This document shows positions 47,603 to 55,656 of a stretch of DNA of 64,000 bases, one piece after another (positions within the stretch are counted from its first letter, which is position 1; every line of letters begins with the position of its first letter). Below the pieces are notes generated by a model. The model was given only the letters and a program-made list of their open reading frames with translations, ran no database searches and was not told the origin of the DNA. Source of the DNA: Thermosynechococcus sichuanensis E542 (lineage in GTDB: Bacteria > Cyanobacteriota > Cyanobacteriia > Thermosynechococcales > Thermosynechococcaceae); the NCBI RefSeq assembly GCF_003555505.1, contig NZ_CP032152.1:2031001-2095000 (forward strand). The letters run 5' to 3'. A program made the translations under genes and the position numbers.

Positions 47603-47722
47603 TCACTTCTCAGAAAAGAGAAGAAGTTTTCTCCTAGGCTGCTTATAGAATTCGTTGATCCCCGTTTGATTAGCATATTTTTTAACATTGGGATCATTGC
47701 CATCTCTAGGAAATCCATCCAT
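47603..47722 (-). CDS. Doubtful small ORF, 39 residues
   Basis: An ATG at 47722 opens 39 codons beginning MDGFPRDGNDPNVKKYANQ and ending in a basic RRKLLLFSEK tail. It lies in a roughly 390-base stretch between the amidase gene and the CxxC protein, which has no other clear gene. The composition looks protein-like, but no good ribosome-binding site or family was recognised. It could be a remnant of a larger gene. Confidence 0.25.
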   Translation of the reverse strand: MDGFPRDGNDPNVKKYANQTGINEFYKQPRRKLLLFSEK

Positions 47723-47865
47723 AATAAATAGTGTCCTCTCTCATAAATTCCCTTAATGTTGCGCAATACTATTGCTTTAGTCTTATCAGTTTGAAACCTC
47801 ACTTTTGCGCAGCGCTCTTATCACAAGTTCGTGTCCATCAAAAGGAATTTAAGGATTATTTAACT

Positions 47866-48090
47866 ATGGTTACCATGCAAACGATTCACTGTCCTCACTG
47901 TGGTAAATTAGCCCTTCGCCAACGCTATGGCTCTGTGAGTCACACCCAGTGTCCCCACTGTGATTACGTCCTAACAATGTGCGATCGCACAGGACGGGTG
48001 TTAGAGGCCTACACGCCTGAAATTACCCATGTGGGTCAGTATGGCGCCAACCTCACCTGCACCATAGAGCGAACACGGGCACTGTGCTAG
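47866..48090 (+). CDS. Small CxxC zinc-ribbon-like protein, cyanobacterial hypothetical
   Basis: The 74-residue protein contains two CPHC motifs (HCPHCGKLALRQRYG, then QCPHCDYVL), forming a four-cysteine treble-clef or zinc-ribbon pattern. It is followed by a short hydrophilic domain ending TRALC. The ATG at 47866 has AAGGA about ten bases upstream; ATG 47875 is an alternative. An upstream open frame from 47731 would translate AT-rich leader-like sequence and is unlikely. The function is unknown. Confidence 0.75.
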   Translation: MVTMQTIHCPHCGKLALRQRYGSVSHTQCPHCDYVLTMCDRTGRVLEAYTPEITHVGQYGANLTCTIERTRALC

Positions 48091-48158
48091 CAAGAATTCA
48101 TTAGAAGAATCTAAAGATTGATGAGGAAAATCCTGAGAGTTGTTAAGATAGTTTACAT

Positions 48159-48437
48159 ATGGCTATCTTACTTCTACTGGTACTGGCATTGGTGCTGTGG
48201 TCGGTGCGACTCCTCCACGGTGCCTATCGCCTTCGGGATTTTTCCTTACTGCTCGCCAGTGGCCTCGTGGCCATCTCAGCGGGAGGCGTGATTTTTGTCT
48301 ATAGCCTGATGAATGGCTGTGTCGGCTATCTCAGTCAAGGGCAGCCCATTCCTGAATCCGATGCTTCTGTCATTATGTCTGATGTAGCCTACTTTGAGAG
48401 TGCCTCTGGAGCAACGACCCCAACCTTTAGCCCCTAG
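48159..48437 (+). CDS. Small hydrophobic membrane protein, hypothetical
   Basis: This 92-residue protein has two predicted membrane helices (about residues 2-20 and 28-52) and a C-terminal tail rich in Ser, Asp and Thr. No family was recognised. Its last four bases overlap the end of the convergent SLC13-like gene. The start ATG at 48159 lacks a strong ribosome-binding site, so its expression is less certain than that of its neighbours. Confidence 0.6.
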   Translation: MAILLLLVLALVLWSVRLLHGAYRLRDFSLLLASGLVAISAGGVIFVYSLMNGCVGYLSQGQPIPESDASVIMSDVAYFESASGATTPTFSP

Positions 48438-49636
48438 GTCTGACTCACGATCCAAACGTAGGCGATCGCTAGCGTTAACACTGTCAGGGGCGCACCAAAG
48501 CGTAAATGCTGCCAAAAGGAAAAACGGTGTCCTGAGCTAGCAGCGGCCTCAACGGTAATTAAATTAGCCACAGCACCAAAAAGGGTGAGATTGCCCGCGA
48601 GGGTACTTGTGGCTGCCAGTAGGTACCAAAGTTGATCGGCACCCTTGGGGATAAACTGCGCGAGCAACAGCACGGTCGGGACGTTAGAAATTAAATTTGA
48701 CAGCAGTGCTGTAATCAACACGAGGGGCAAGGGCTGATTCACCCAAGGGCGCAAAACGGCCAATAAATCAAAGTTTTGAATACAGCGGGTAAGAATAAAC
48801 AGACCCGCAAACAGCACTAATAGTGACCAATCCACCTGAGCAAGAACCCGCTCTGGCTTGAGACGACGGGTGACCAGTAAAGCCGCTGCCGCCAATAGAG
48901 AGGATTCTGCCAAGGGAAAACCCAGCAGAAAGGCCAAAAACATCAGTCCAGAGACAAGCAGTGTCTTGTGCAGTAACCCTTTTTGCACCTTGGCCGGTTG
49001 GAGAGTCACCAATGTACAGGGTTGGCGCGATCGCACCCCCGGATACAGCCACCATAACCAAATCACTTGCAACCCTAACCCCAATACCGCTACAGGTACC
49101 ATCACTTGGGCAAACGGAAGATACCCCAGATGAGAAAACGAGCCAACAAGGATATTTTGGGGATTGCCGCTGAGGGTGGCCACCGAGCCGATATTGGTTG
49201 CACCAGCGATCGCCAGCAGATAGGGCACTGGATTCAAGCCCAAGACATGGGTAATGCGCAAGGTTAGAGGCGTCGTTACAAGGGCAAGGGTATCGTTGAG
49301 AAAGACTGCGGATAGGATTCCCGTTGCCACAGTGAGAAACACTAGTAACCCCAAGGGACTGCTACTAAAGCGCACCACGGTCACCATCGCGATTTGAAAA
49401 AAGCCGCTCAAGCCCAGATAAGCATTGACAATCATCATGCTGAGCAAGAACACGATGGTTTGCGGATCAATCGCTTGCCATGCGGTGGGGAGATCAATCG
49501 CCCCTAGGGCAATCAAAAGCGCCGCACTCACAAGGGCGATCGTCGCTCGATTCATGCGTAGCCCCGGTACCCCTCCTAGGGCTAAGGCACCGTAGCTGAG
49601 GGCAAGGATCAGGAGTTGCAGGAGAGACCGCAGCAC
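48434..49636 (-). CDS. SLC13/ArsB-like anion or Na+ transporter
   Basis: This 400-residue inner-membrane protein has about ten hydrophobic helices in two inverted repeats. The hairpin motifs are FLNDTLALVTTPL and SNLISNVPTVLLLAQF, with GNPQN between the halves. These belong to the ion-transporter superfamily that includes ArsB, NhaD and SLC13 carriers. The ion cannot be read from the sequence. The GTG start at 49636 directly abuts the TAG of the upstream 57-residue gene, so translation is probably coupled. Confidence 0.88.
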   Translation of the reverse strand: MLRSLLQLLILALSYGALALGGVPGLRMNRATIALVSAALLIALGAIDLPTAWQAIDPQTIVFLLSMMIVNAYLGLSGFFQIAMVTVVRFSSSPLGLLVFLTVATGILSAVFLNDTLALVTTPLTLRITHVLGLNPVPYLLAIAGATNIGSVATLSGNPQNILVGSFSHLGYLPFAQVMVPVAVLGLGLQVIWLWWLYPGVRSRQPCTLVTLQPAKVQKGLLHKTLLVSGLMFLAFLLGFPLAESSLLAAAALLVTRRLKPERVLAQVDWSLLVLFAGLFILTRCIQNFDLLAVLRPWVNQPLPLVLITALLSNLISNVPTVLLLAQFIPKGADQLWYLLAATSTLAGNLTLFGAVANLITVEAAASSGHRFSFWQHLRFGAPLTVLTLAIAYVWIVSQT

Positions 49637-49810
49637 CTACTGTTGGGTTTGAATTTTCTTGGCCTCTAGGGCATCGAGCAATTCCCCAAGGGCGGCCATA
49701 TCATCACCGTCATATTCCCGCTTCCACAGCAGTTGGGAAATTTGGTTTTCAATGGCTGAGGTTAACACTTGGGTTTCGAGCACCCGTTGCACTAAGCGTT
49801 GGATCATCAT
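49637..49810 (-). CDS. Small conserved-looking hypothetical protein, 57 residues
   Basis: An ATG at 49810 (a second at 49807) opens 57 codons. The protein is acidic and helical, with ENQISQLLWKREYDGDDMAAL in the middle, and resembles short cyanobacterial proteins of unknown role. The stop TAG lies directly before the GTG of the SLC13-like gene, an arrangement that favours a real coupled gene. No ribosome-binding site is evident in front of its own start. Confidence 0.65.
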   Translation of the reverse strand: MMIQRLVQRVLETQVLTSAIENQISQLLWKREYDGDDMAALGELLDALEAKKIQTQQ

Positions 49811-50083
49811 AGGGGGTCAGCAGCTTAGACAGTCGTTCTCTAGGGTAGCCCATTGGCTGTGGGGCAAACCGAATGAACCACTTTCTCAAGTGGCACAATT
49901 TGCTATAGTGGGGGCACTGGGATCAGCAAAGCGTTGATCCTAGGCTGGGGATCGTTGCCCCGTCAATAAATCGTGTTTCGATAAATTAAGGAAAGTTGAA
50001 ATTCTAGAACACACCAGATATACTAAAGGGCGACTTTTGTAAACTCAATAACAGTTCTTTGAAGGCAAAGGAGGTAGGGCAAC

Positions 50084-50389
50084 TTGGCCAGAAGACGGAA
50101 GCGGAAGAGCCGGCGGCGTCTCGAAGGACGCAAAATTCTTGAGTGCGTACCTCAATATAGCATCGAAAGTGGCGAAGATAAACCTGTGACAGCGGCACGA
50201 AAATTTATTCAAGCCAAGGGGATCACTCCACCCGCTTTACTCCTTGTGAAGCGGAATGAGCACACCACCGATCGCTACTTCTGGGCAGAAAAGGGCTTGT
50301 TTGGTGCGCAGTACGTTGAAGAAAACCACTTTTTATTCCCTAGCCTAAGGGAACTTGCCGAAGAGAAAATGGCAGCCACCACTCGTTAG
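50084..50389 (+). CDS. DUF3155-family cyanobacterial protein
   Basis: This 101-residue protein begins with a very basic stretch (MARRRKRKSRRRLEGRK) and contains the family-typical PPALLLVKRNEHTTDRYFWA and GLFGAQYVEENHFLFPS. DUF3155 is nearly confined to cyanobacteria and has no known function. The start is a TTG at 50084, which AAAGGAGGT about nine bases upstream supports strongly. A terminator lies 33 bases after the stop. Confidence 0.9.
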   Translation: MARRRKRKSRRRLEGRKILECVPQYSIESGEDKPVTAARKFIQAKGITPPALLLVKRNEHTTDRYFWAEKGLFGAQYVEENHFLFPSLRELAEEKMAATTR

Positions 50390-50421
50390 GCTGTTTTTTT
50401 TACAAATACCCATTTTATCAG

Positions 50422-50449
50422 GAGTCAGGACTTGCTTCTGGCTCTTTTT
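50422..50449 (+). terminator. Rho-independent terminator after the DUF3155 gene
   Basis: GAGTCAG (50423-50428 region) pairs with CTGGCTC (50438-50444), with one G-T pair, followed by five T. It ends the DUF3155 transcript before the Yfr1 promoter. Confidence 0.75.
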
Positions 50450-50536
50450 GCTTTGGCAGTGAGAGGCTCTAAGGGTGTGGTCTAAAAATTTGATCGTTTT
50501 GCGCCATTTACTTATGGCAATTTGGAAACTGTCCCC

Positions 50537-50542
50537 TACAAT
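50537..50542 (+). promoter_or_regulatory. -10 box of yfr1
   Basis: TACAAT lies 8-9 bases before the first base pair of the Yfr1 5' stem. The -35 region is weak (ATGGCA). Confidence 0.5.
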
Positions 50543-50550
50543 AGAAATAG

Positions 50551-50625
50551 CGGAGACGCACGTTTCCGTTCACTCCTCACACCACACCCCGCCTGGACAG
50601 TTATTGGTTCGGGCGGCTTCCTTTT
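50551..50625 (+). ncRNA. yfr1: Small regulatory RNA Yfr1
   Basis: Yfr1 is a short cyanobacterial sRNA that pairs with target mRNAs, including outer-membrane porin mRNAs in Prochlorococcus, through an unpaired, nearly invariant motif. That motif, ACTCCTCACACC, is present here at 50572-50583. It is flanked by a 5' stem (CGGAGAC with GTTTCCG, 50551-50568) and a 3' terminator stem (CCGCC with GGCGG, 50589-50616), then TTCCTTTT. Both the sequence motif and the two-hairpin layout match. The exact ends are estimated. Confidence 0.9.
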
Positions 50626-50635
50626 AGCTGGGGAG

Positions 50636-51055
50636 CTACAACTCCCAAACATGGTTAGGATCAGCAAGATTCGCCTGTAGCTGCGCCAAATCGGCTAACT
50701 GACTAAAGGGGCTTGTCTGAGCATATTTGACTAGGGTATCCAGAAGGAGAGCGAGTTGAGCATTATCCCCGCAGGCAGTTGCGCTATCAATGTATGCAAA
50801 GAGGCGCTGGAAATTTTGCTCCCGCTCATCAAACGAATGTCTAAGGTAGTGTATGAGAGCTTGTCGCTTGGTTTCAATGTTTGCAAGCGTTATTTGCTTC
50901 CAAGCTTCAACTTGAGCACGCTTCGTAATTTCCTGCTCTCGAATCTGTTGATACTCTTGATAACTCTTAACAAGAGAATAAACTAAGTTAAGGACGGGCG
51001 CCATGCCTCCTGTTTGACTGAGGGCAGCTTTTCCCGCAGGCTGACTATAAAACAT
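50636..51055 (-). CDS. Unknown helical protein, second gene of an orphan operon
   Basis: The 139-residue protein is mostly helical and charged, with repeated Gln/Glu (VKSYQEYQQIREQEITKRAQ) in a coiled-coil-like stretch (about 30-90). No membrane helix or family was recognised. ATG 51055 is preceded by GGGAGGAGAAA, a strong ribosome-binding site that occurs twice in a row. A start at 51121 would read through the duplicated site and is less likely. It follows the hydrophobic partner gene by 59 bases on the same strand. Yfr1 lies just beyond its end on the opposite strand. Confidence 0.7.
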   Translation of the reverse strand: MFYSQPAGKAALSQTGGMAPVLNLVYSLVKSYQEYQQIREQEITKRAQVEAWKQITLANIETKRQALIHYLRHSFDEREQNFQRLFAYIDSATACGDNAQLALLLDTLVKYAQTSPFSQLADLAQLQANLADPNHVWEL

Positions 51056-51092
51056 TTTCTCCTCCCAGATAGGATTTCTCCTCCCAGATAGG
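51056..51092. repeat. Tandem 18-base duplication carrying the ribosome-binding site
   Basis: TTTCTCCTCCCAGATAGG occurs at 51056-51073 and again at 51075-51092, separated by one A. On the minus strand each copy holds GGGAGGAGAAA. The copy next to the ATG at 51055 is well spaced for initiation. Confidence 0.85.
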
Positions 51093-51114
51093 TCTAAGCT
51101 CTGGCGATAGGCTG

Positions 51115-51990
51115 CTAGCAACTGGGTATGTTCAGGATTTTAGTTCCCTTAGCGATCAAATCAAAAAGTGGTGTGCGCATAATCTCCATCAGTGCTTTGA
51201 CTAAAAGAAACGCCCTCTGAAATTTCTCCGCATCCCGTTGGATACTGAACCCTTGCTGAATAGCTATTTCTAACTCATCTAGCGCTGGCTGACAGCGAGA
51301 ATTGAGAGATTTGACAATACTTTCTAGTTCTCGAACTCGCCGCTGAACACTGTTTTCTAAGTAGTCGATATAAGCATCCATTTTAGCGATTTCAGCCTCT
51401 ACTTTTGCTGCATATTCAGTAGCTTCAGTTAGAGCCTTTTCTCCGTCGCCATCGATCATAAAGCCGCCCACCATTAAAGCAGATCCAAGGGCAAAACCAC
51501 CGAGGACAAGAGTGCCTAGTGCCATACCACCTCCACCTGCTGCTAGTGCTCCACCACCAAGCCATGCTAAAGTTGCGTTTGTTGCTGCGGCTGTTACTCC
51601 CATTACTGCGAGAGTTTCACCGATATTACCGATATTATTATTATCAGCAAAGCTATCATTTTCAGAAAATGTTGCTCCTTCAAAGCCTTGAAAAAATTCA
51701 AATTCACTAACTAAAAGCTTTTGCTTGAGTCGCTCAGCAAGCTCCACAAAGCGTCCTACTGTATCCTTTTTGATTTGCGCTGTTAGATAACCATACTCAT
51801 TCAGTTGCTTTCGAGTTTGCTTTTCAGTAGCTTGAACATCTTTCTTTTTAGACTCATACCGCTCTTCAGCCTTTTTAGCAATTGCTTCGGCTTGTTGCAT
51901 TTTGTTTAGACCATCAGCACCGGCGGCGGCACCCATGACAGCAGTGGCGGCTGCTACTGCTCCGAAGATGATAGGAATGATAAAAACCAT
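51115..51990 (-). CDS. Unknown coiled-coil protein with a long Gly/Ala-rich hydrophobic segment
   Basis: The 291-residue protein has an N-terminal hydrophobic stretch (about 1-27), a Lys/Glu/Gln-rich coiled coil (28-105), a Gly/Ala-rich hydrophobic segment of about 50 residues (127-179, including GGGALAAGGGGMALG) and a second coiled coil (185-245). This layout, a hydrophobic hairpin between long helices, resembles alpha-helical pore formers or bacterial membrane-insertion proteins; that is inference. ATG 51990 has AAGGA six bases upstream. No family name is claimed. It is the first gene of a two-gene operon with no HIP1 site. Confidence 0.75.
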   Translation of the reverse strand: MVFIIPIIFGAVAAATAVMGAAAGADGLNKMQQAEAIAKKAEERYESKKKDVQATEKQTRKQLNEYGYLTAQIKKDTVGRFVELAERLKQKLLVSEFEFFQGFEGATFSENDSFADNNNIGNIGETLAVMGVTAAATNATLAWLGGGALAAGGGGMALGTLVLGGFALGSALMVGGFMIDGDGEKALTEATEYAAKVEAEIAKMDAYIDYLENSVQRRVRELESIVKSLNSRCQPALDELEIAIQQGFSIQRDAEKFQRAFLLVKALMEIMRTPLFDLIAKGTKILNIPSC

Positions 51991-52098
51991 AGTGATCCTT
52001 ATGTAAGGAGTGAGAACATGTCTAACTCCTACCACAAAAAGTGATAAAGTCAATCCGTAGAACTACGGAATTTTTGTTTTTTAACCAAGCAAATTAAA

Positions 52099-52944
52099 AT
52101 GAAATACCGCATTTATCATCAAACTACCTACACCTACAGCGCTCCCGTTGCCCTTGCGCCCCATGATTTGCGCTTGATCCCCCGCAGTGATGGCCACCAA
52201 CGCCTGCGATCGCTCTCCCTCCAGATTTTACCCACACCCCAAGGCCAAAGTACCGTCCTCGATGTCCATGGCAACCACATTCAGCGCTACTGGTGGTCAC
52301 CACAGCCCACCACCTCCCTGATGATTCAGGTCACCTCTGAGGTAGAAACCTATTGCAACAATCCCTTTAACTATTTGCTTGACTCGTGGGCAACCACACT
52401 CCCTTTTGACTATCCGCAGCGGCTGGCAACGAGCCTATATCCCTATCTATCACCGCCAGTGGATCCGGTTGCCTATGAATTGGCTTGGCAAATTTTAGCC
52501 AATAGTGATGGCAGTGTTCTCACATTTCTCAGTGATCTCAATAACAAAATTTACCGCACCTGTCAGCACCAAATTCGCGAAACTGGCGCCCCTTGGCCCC
52601 CCTGTGTGACTTGGGCAAAACAAATGGGTTCCTGTCGCGATACGGCAGTCTTGTTGATCCATGCCTGTCGGGCTGTGGGCTTAGCAGCGCGGTTTGTCAG
52701 TGGCTATCAGGAAGGCGACTTGGATAATCCTGAGCGGCACCTCCATGCCTGGGTAGAAGTGTATTTACCGGGGGCAGGCTGGCGTGGCTATGATCCCACC
52801 CACGGCCTAGCAGTGAGCGATCGCCACATCGCCCTTGTGTCTGCCGCCGATCCAGCAGATGCTGCCCCCATTCAAGGTGCTTTACGGGGACAAGGGGTTA
52901 CCTCAACCATGACCTATCAACTCCAGATTCAGCGCCTCTCCTAG
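52099..52944 (+). CDS. Transglutaminase-like (papain-fold) family protein
   Basis: This 281-residue protein has the bacterial transglutaminase-like N-terminal domain (MKYRIYHQTTYTYSAPV) followed by the core. The catalytic triad is visible: Cys in GSCRDTAVLLIHACRAVGL (near 176), His in HLHAWVEVYLPG and Asp in GYDPTHGL. Such proteins act as proteases or transamidases, often near cell-wall or peptide-processing genes. No signal peptide is seen. The target is unknown. It converges on the antiporter gene, overlapping it by four bases. Confidence 0.92.
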   Translation: MKYRIYHQTTYTYSAPVALAPHDLRLIPRSDGHQRLRSLSLQILPTPQGQSTVLDVHGNHIQRYWWSPQPTTSLMIQVTSEVETYCNNPFNYLLDSWATTLPFDYPQRLATSLYPYLSPPVDPVAYELAWQILANSDGSVLTFLSDLNNKIYRTCQHQIRETGAPWPPCVTWAKQMGSCRDTAVLLIHACRAVGLAARFVSGYQEGDLDNPERHLHAWVEVYLPGAGWRGYDPTHGLAVSDRHIALVSAADPADAAPIQGALRGQGVTSTMTYQLQIQRLS

Positions 52945-54008
52945 GTATGGAAGAAAAAGGCAGTGCCGAGAATGCCATAGGTGGCCAAAAGCAGCGCCCC
53001 CTCCAGCCAGTTGGAGCGGCCATCGAGGCTAATCACATTGGCAATCACGACCGCAATAATGACTGTCACCACTTCAAATAGACTAAAGTTCAAGTCCATC
53101 GGCTGACCAATGAACTGGCCAATAAGCACTAATAGCGGTGCCACCAAGAGCGCCACCAAAAGGGATGAACCCAAGGCGATGGAAACGGACAAATCCATAT
53201 TGTTTTTCAGGGCAACCCCCACCGCCGTCACATATTCCGCTGCACCGCCCACCAAGGGCAAGAGGATCACCCCCGTAAATAGGGGCGTTAGACCCAAGCC
53301 CTCCGTTGCCGCCTCAACGGCGCCGACAAAAATTTCCGACTCAAAGGCCACCCCAATCGTGGCAATAATCAGAACAGTGATCCACAGGGGTAGGTTTGGT
53401 TGTTCGTGGTGCCCCTCTTCGTCCCCCAGCTCCACTTGACTGACATCGTAAAGATAGCTGTGGGTTTTTAGGGAAAAGAGTAACGTTAGCCCATAGACCA
53501 GAATCAGAATGATCGCGGCCACGACGGACATTTTGGAAATTGCGGTTGGCGGCACACTGCTGGAGGAGTAAATGACCATTGCCGGCAAAAGAATGGCAGC
53601 GATCGCCACCGTCATCGAGGAAGCATTCACCCGTGCCACCACTGGGGCAAAGGATTGCTCCTTGTAGCGAATGCCCCCCAGCAGCATGGATAACCCCATC
53701 ACCAGCAAAAGGTTCGCCATCAGGGTGCCCGTAATACTGGCTTTGACAATATCCACTAAACCCGCTCGCAGCGCCACAATGGCAATAATCAGTTCCGTGG
53801 CATTTCCAAAGAGGGCATTCAATAGACCCCCGATCGTCGGGCCAGTGGCAAGGGCGACCTCCTCTGTTGCGGTGCTCAACCAAATCGCCAAGGGCACGAT
53901 CGCCAGTGCTGCCAAAATAAAGACTGTCAGGGCACCCCATTCTAGTTTCTCAGCAGCAATCGAGAGGGGAATAAACACCAAAAAACCAATCGAAACCAGT
54001 CGCTTCAT
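52941..54008 (-). CDS. Calcium/proton antiporter (CaCA superfamily, CAX type)
   Basis: The 355-residue inner-membrane protein has about 11 helices in two halves. The alpha repeats are GNATELIIAIVALRAG near residue 68 and GGAAEYVTAVGVALKNN near 255, holding the cation-binding glutamates. An acidic loop (ELGDEEGHHEQ) lies between the halves. Members exchange Ca2+ for H+. In cyanobacteria they are linked to salt tolerance and alkaline pH. The ion assignment rests on family resemblance. Confidence 0.93.
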   Translation of the reverse strand: MKRLVSIGFLVFIPLSIAAEKLEWGALTVFILAALAIVPLAIWLSTATEEVALATGPTIGGLLNALFGNATELIIAIVALRAGLVDIVKASITGTLMANLLLVMGLSMLLGGIRYKEQSFAPVVARVNASSMTVAIAAILLPAMVIYSSSSVPPTAISKMSVVAAIILILVYGLTLLFSLKTHSYLYDVSQVELGDEEGHHEQPNLPLWITVLIIATIGVAFESEIFVGAVEAATEGLGLTPLFTGVILLPLVGGAAEYVTAVGVALKNNMDLSVSIALGSSLLVALLVAPLLVLIGQFIGQPMDLNFSLFEVVTVIIAVVIANVISLDGRSNWLEGALLLATYGILGTAFFFHT

Positions 54009-54114
54009 GGGGGCACCCCTTACATGGTGAAAATGCTGAAAGGAGAAAAATCTCCTCTATCCTAGCCTGCGGTTTGAGTTTTCCATGCCAAGTGGCGAGA
54101 AATACAGTTGGTAC

Positions 54115-55554
54115 CTAACCACTGCGGAGGATCACGCGCTGATTTTGGCGGGCGACAAGGGAGAGCGTTAGCGGGCCAGCAGTATAAACCGAGGTGGGGG
54201 TGACCGCACTAATATCAACAGTGCCTTGGTGATCTTTGAGATCGAGGACAAATTTCACCAGTTCAATTTGGCGAAAGGAGCCAACACTGCCAGTGACTGG
54301 ATCGGGAAGCACCCCGGAGGCGATCGCCCGCTGGTTACTCACCGTAAACAACTGATCCAAGCGCTGCAAAATTTGCTCATCGGTCATCTGGCTAGGATCA
54401 AGGGAAATGGTTGCTAAATTCTCACCTTCGCGGAACACCTCTTGGTTGCGTGCCACTTGCGGCACCACAAGAATATTACTTTCCCCCTGTAGATAATTGG
54501 CCGCTGCTAAAATCCGCACCACATAGGGCTGGCCATCACTAATTTGGCTACGCAGGCGGTTCACGTCTTCGGTGGTAATTTGAATCACCTGATCCGTCGG
54601 TTTCACATTTTGAGGATTGTTGAGAACAATGGCATTGCGCCGCGCTTCCCGCAGCAGTTCTTCAATAACTTGGGTGGCTTGAGCCGGATCCTTGACATTT
54701 TGAATGATGGCCGAGGCCAAGACTTGCCCTGTGCGAATGGCGATCGTCCCCCGCCGCAGTCCCAACAATAGGATGTTCACGTTTTCCTCAAGGCGCTGCC
54801 GACTGGCCTCAAGGGCAGCAATTTCCTGCTGAAGTGTGCGCTGTTGATTGCGGAGGACCTGCTGCTGCTGATTAGCAACGGCCAATTGATCCTGAATGCG
54901 ATCAATCTCTGCTTGGAGACGATCCTTTTGACCTTCAACTTCGGCGAGGCGCTGTTGAGCAGTGCGAATGGCGGTTTCTAGGGCTGCTTTTTGGCCAGCC
55001 ACATCCTCGAGGCGACCTTGGATGGCTTGTCGCTCCCGTTGCAGGCGCTGGATTTCTTGCCGCAGGCGTGCCCCTTGGGTTTCAAAGTTTTCGAGGTCTT
55101 TTTGGGCTTGGGTGTAGCGGTCTTGGAGCTGCTTCAGTTCTGCTTCCGTAAGGGTTTGGCGATTGACGGCCTGCTCTAGGACTTGATTGGTTTGACTGAG
55201 GCGTTGGCGAATGTTGGCCAGTTCAATTTGGGATTGCGCCAGTTCCGCTTCAATTTCATCCTTTTGGGCACGGGTTTCCGCGAGTTCTTGTTCAGCCGCG
55301 GCTTGTTGACGGCGAATCGTATCAATGCGCAGCACGCCATCGCGCAATTCACGGCTGAGGGCAAAGAGGATGGCAAGGGTGGAGGCAGAAATTAAACTGC
55401 CTGTGAGAATGGTAATGAGAACAGCCGTCTGTCGAGGCCGCAAATTAAACCAACTCAATCGGGCTTTGCCCACTTTTGAGCCAAGGCGATCGCCCACTGT
55501 CGCGATCGCGCCTCCAAGAATAATTACGGCCAAGACCAAAACATACCCAGCCAT
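54115..55554 (-). CDS. DUF3084 membrane-anchored coiled-coil protein
   Basis: This cyanobacterial DUF3084 protein has two N-terminal hydrophobic helices (about 1-20 and 40-65), then a long Gln/Glu/Arg coiled coil (75-270) and a C-terminal globular domain of about 200 residues (from NVNILLLGLRRG). The coiled coil has heptad-like repeats such as RLRQEIQRLQRERQAI. Function is unknown; a scaffold role at the membrane is possible. ATG 55554 is chosen; a TTG at 55581 would add nine residues. The first helix then begins directly with MAGYVLVLAV. Confidence 0.9.
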   Translation of the reverse strand: MAGYVLVLAVIILGGAIATVGDRLGSKVGKARLSWFNLRPRQTAVLITILTGSLISASTLAILFALSRELRDGVLRIDTIRRQQAAAEQELAETRAQKDEIEAELAQSQIELANIRQRLSQTNQVLEQAVNRQTLTEAELKQLQDRYTQAQKDLENFETQGARLRQEIQRLQRERQAIQGRLEDVAGQKAALETAIRTAQQRLAEVEGQKDRLQAEIDRIQDQLAVANQQQQVLRNQQRTLQQEIAALEASRQRLEENVNILLLGLRRGTIAIRTGQVLASAIIQNVKDPAQATQVIEELLREARRNAIVLNNPQNVKPTDQVIQITTEDVNRLRSQISDGQPYVVRILAAANYLQGESNILVVPQVARNQEVFREGENLATISLDPSQMTDEQILQRLDQLFTVSNQRAIASGVLPDPVTGSVGSFRQIELVKFVLDLKDHQGTVDISAVTPTSVYTAGPLTLSLVARQNQRVILRSG

Positions 55555-55656
55555 ATTTCGGGTACTGTTGCCACTCCCCAACTATACTTTCTACAGTATG
55601 TGCCGATGTTGCCCCCTATAACGGTTTGGGCAAATCACTTTCACTGAAATCAACCG

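Noticed and set aside
50636..51121. Longer 161-residue reading of the second orphan gene
   Set aside because: It would translate both ribosome-binding-site copies; ATG 51055 follows a well-spaced site.
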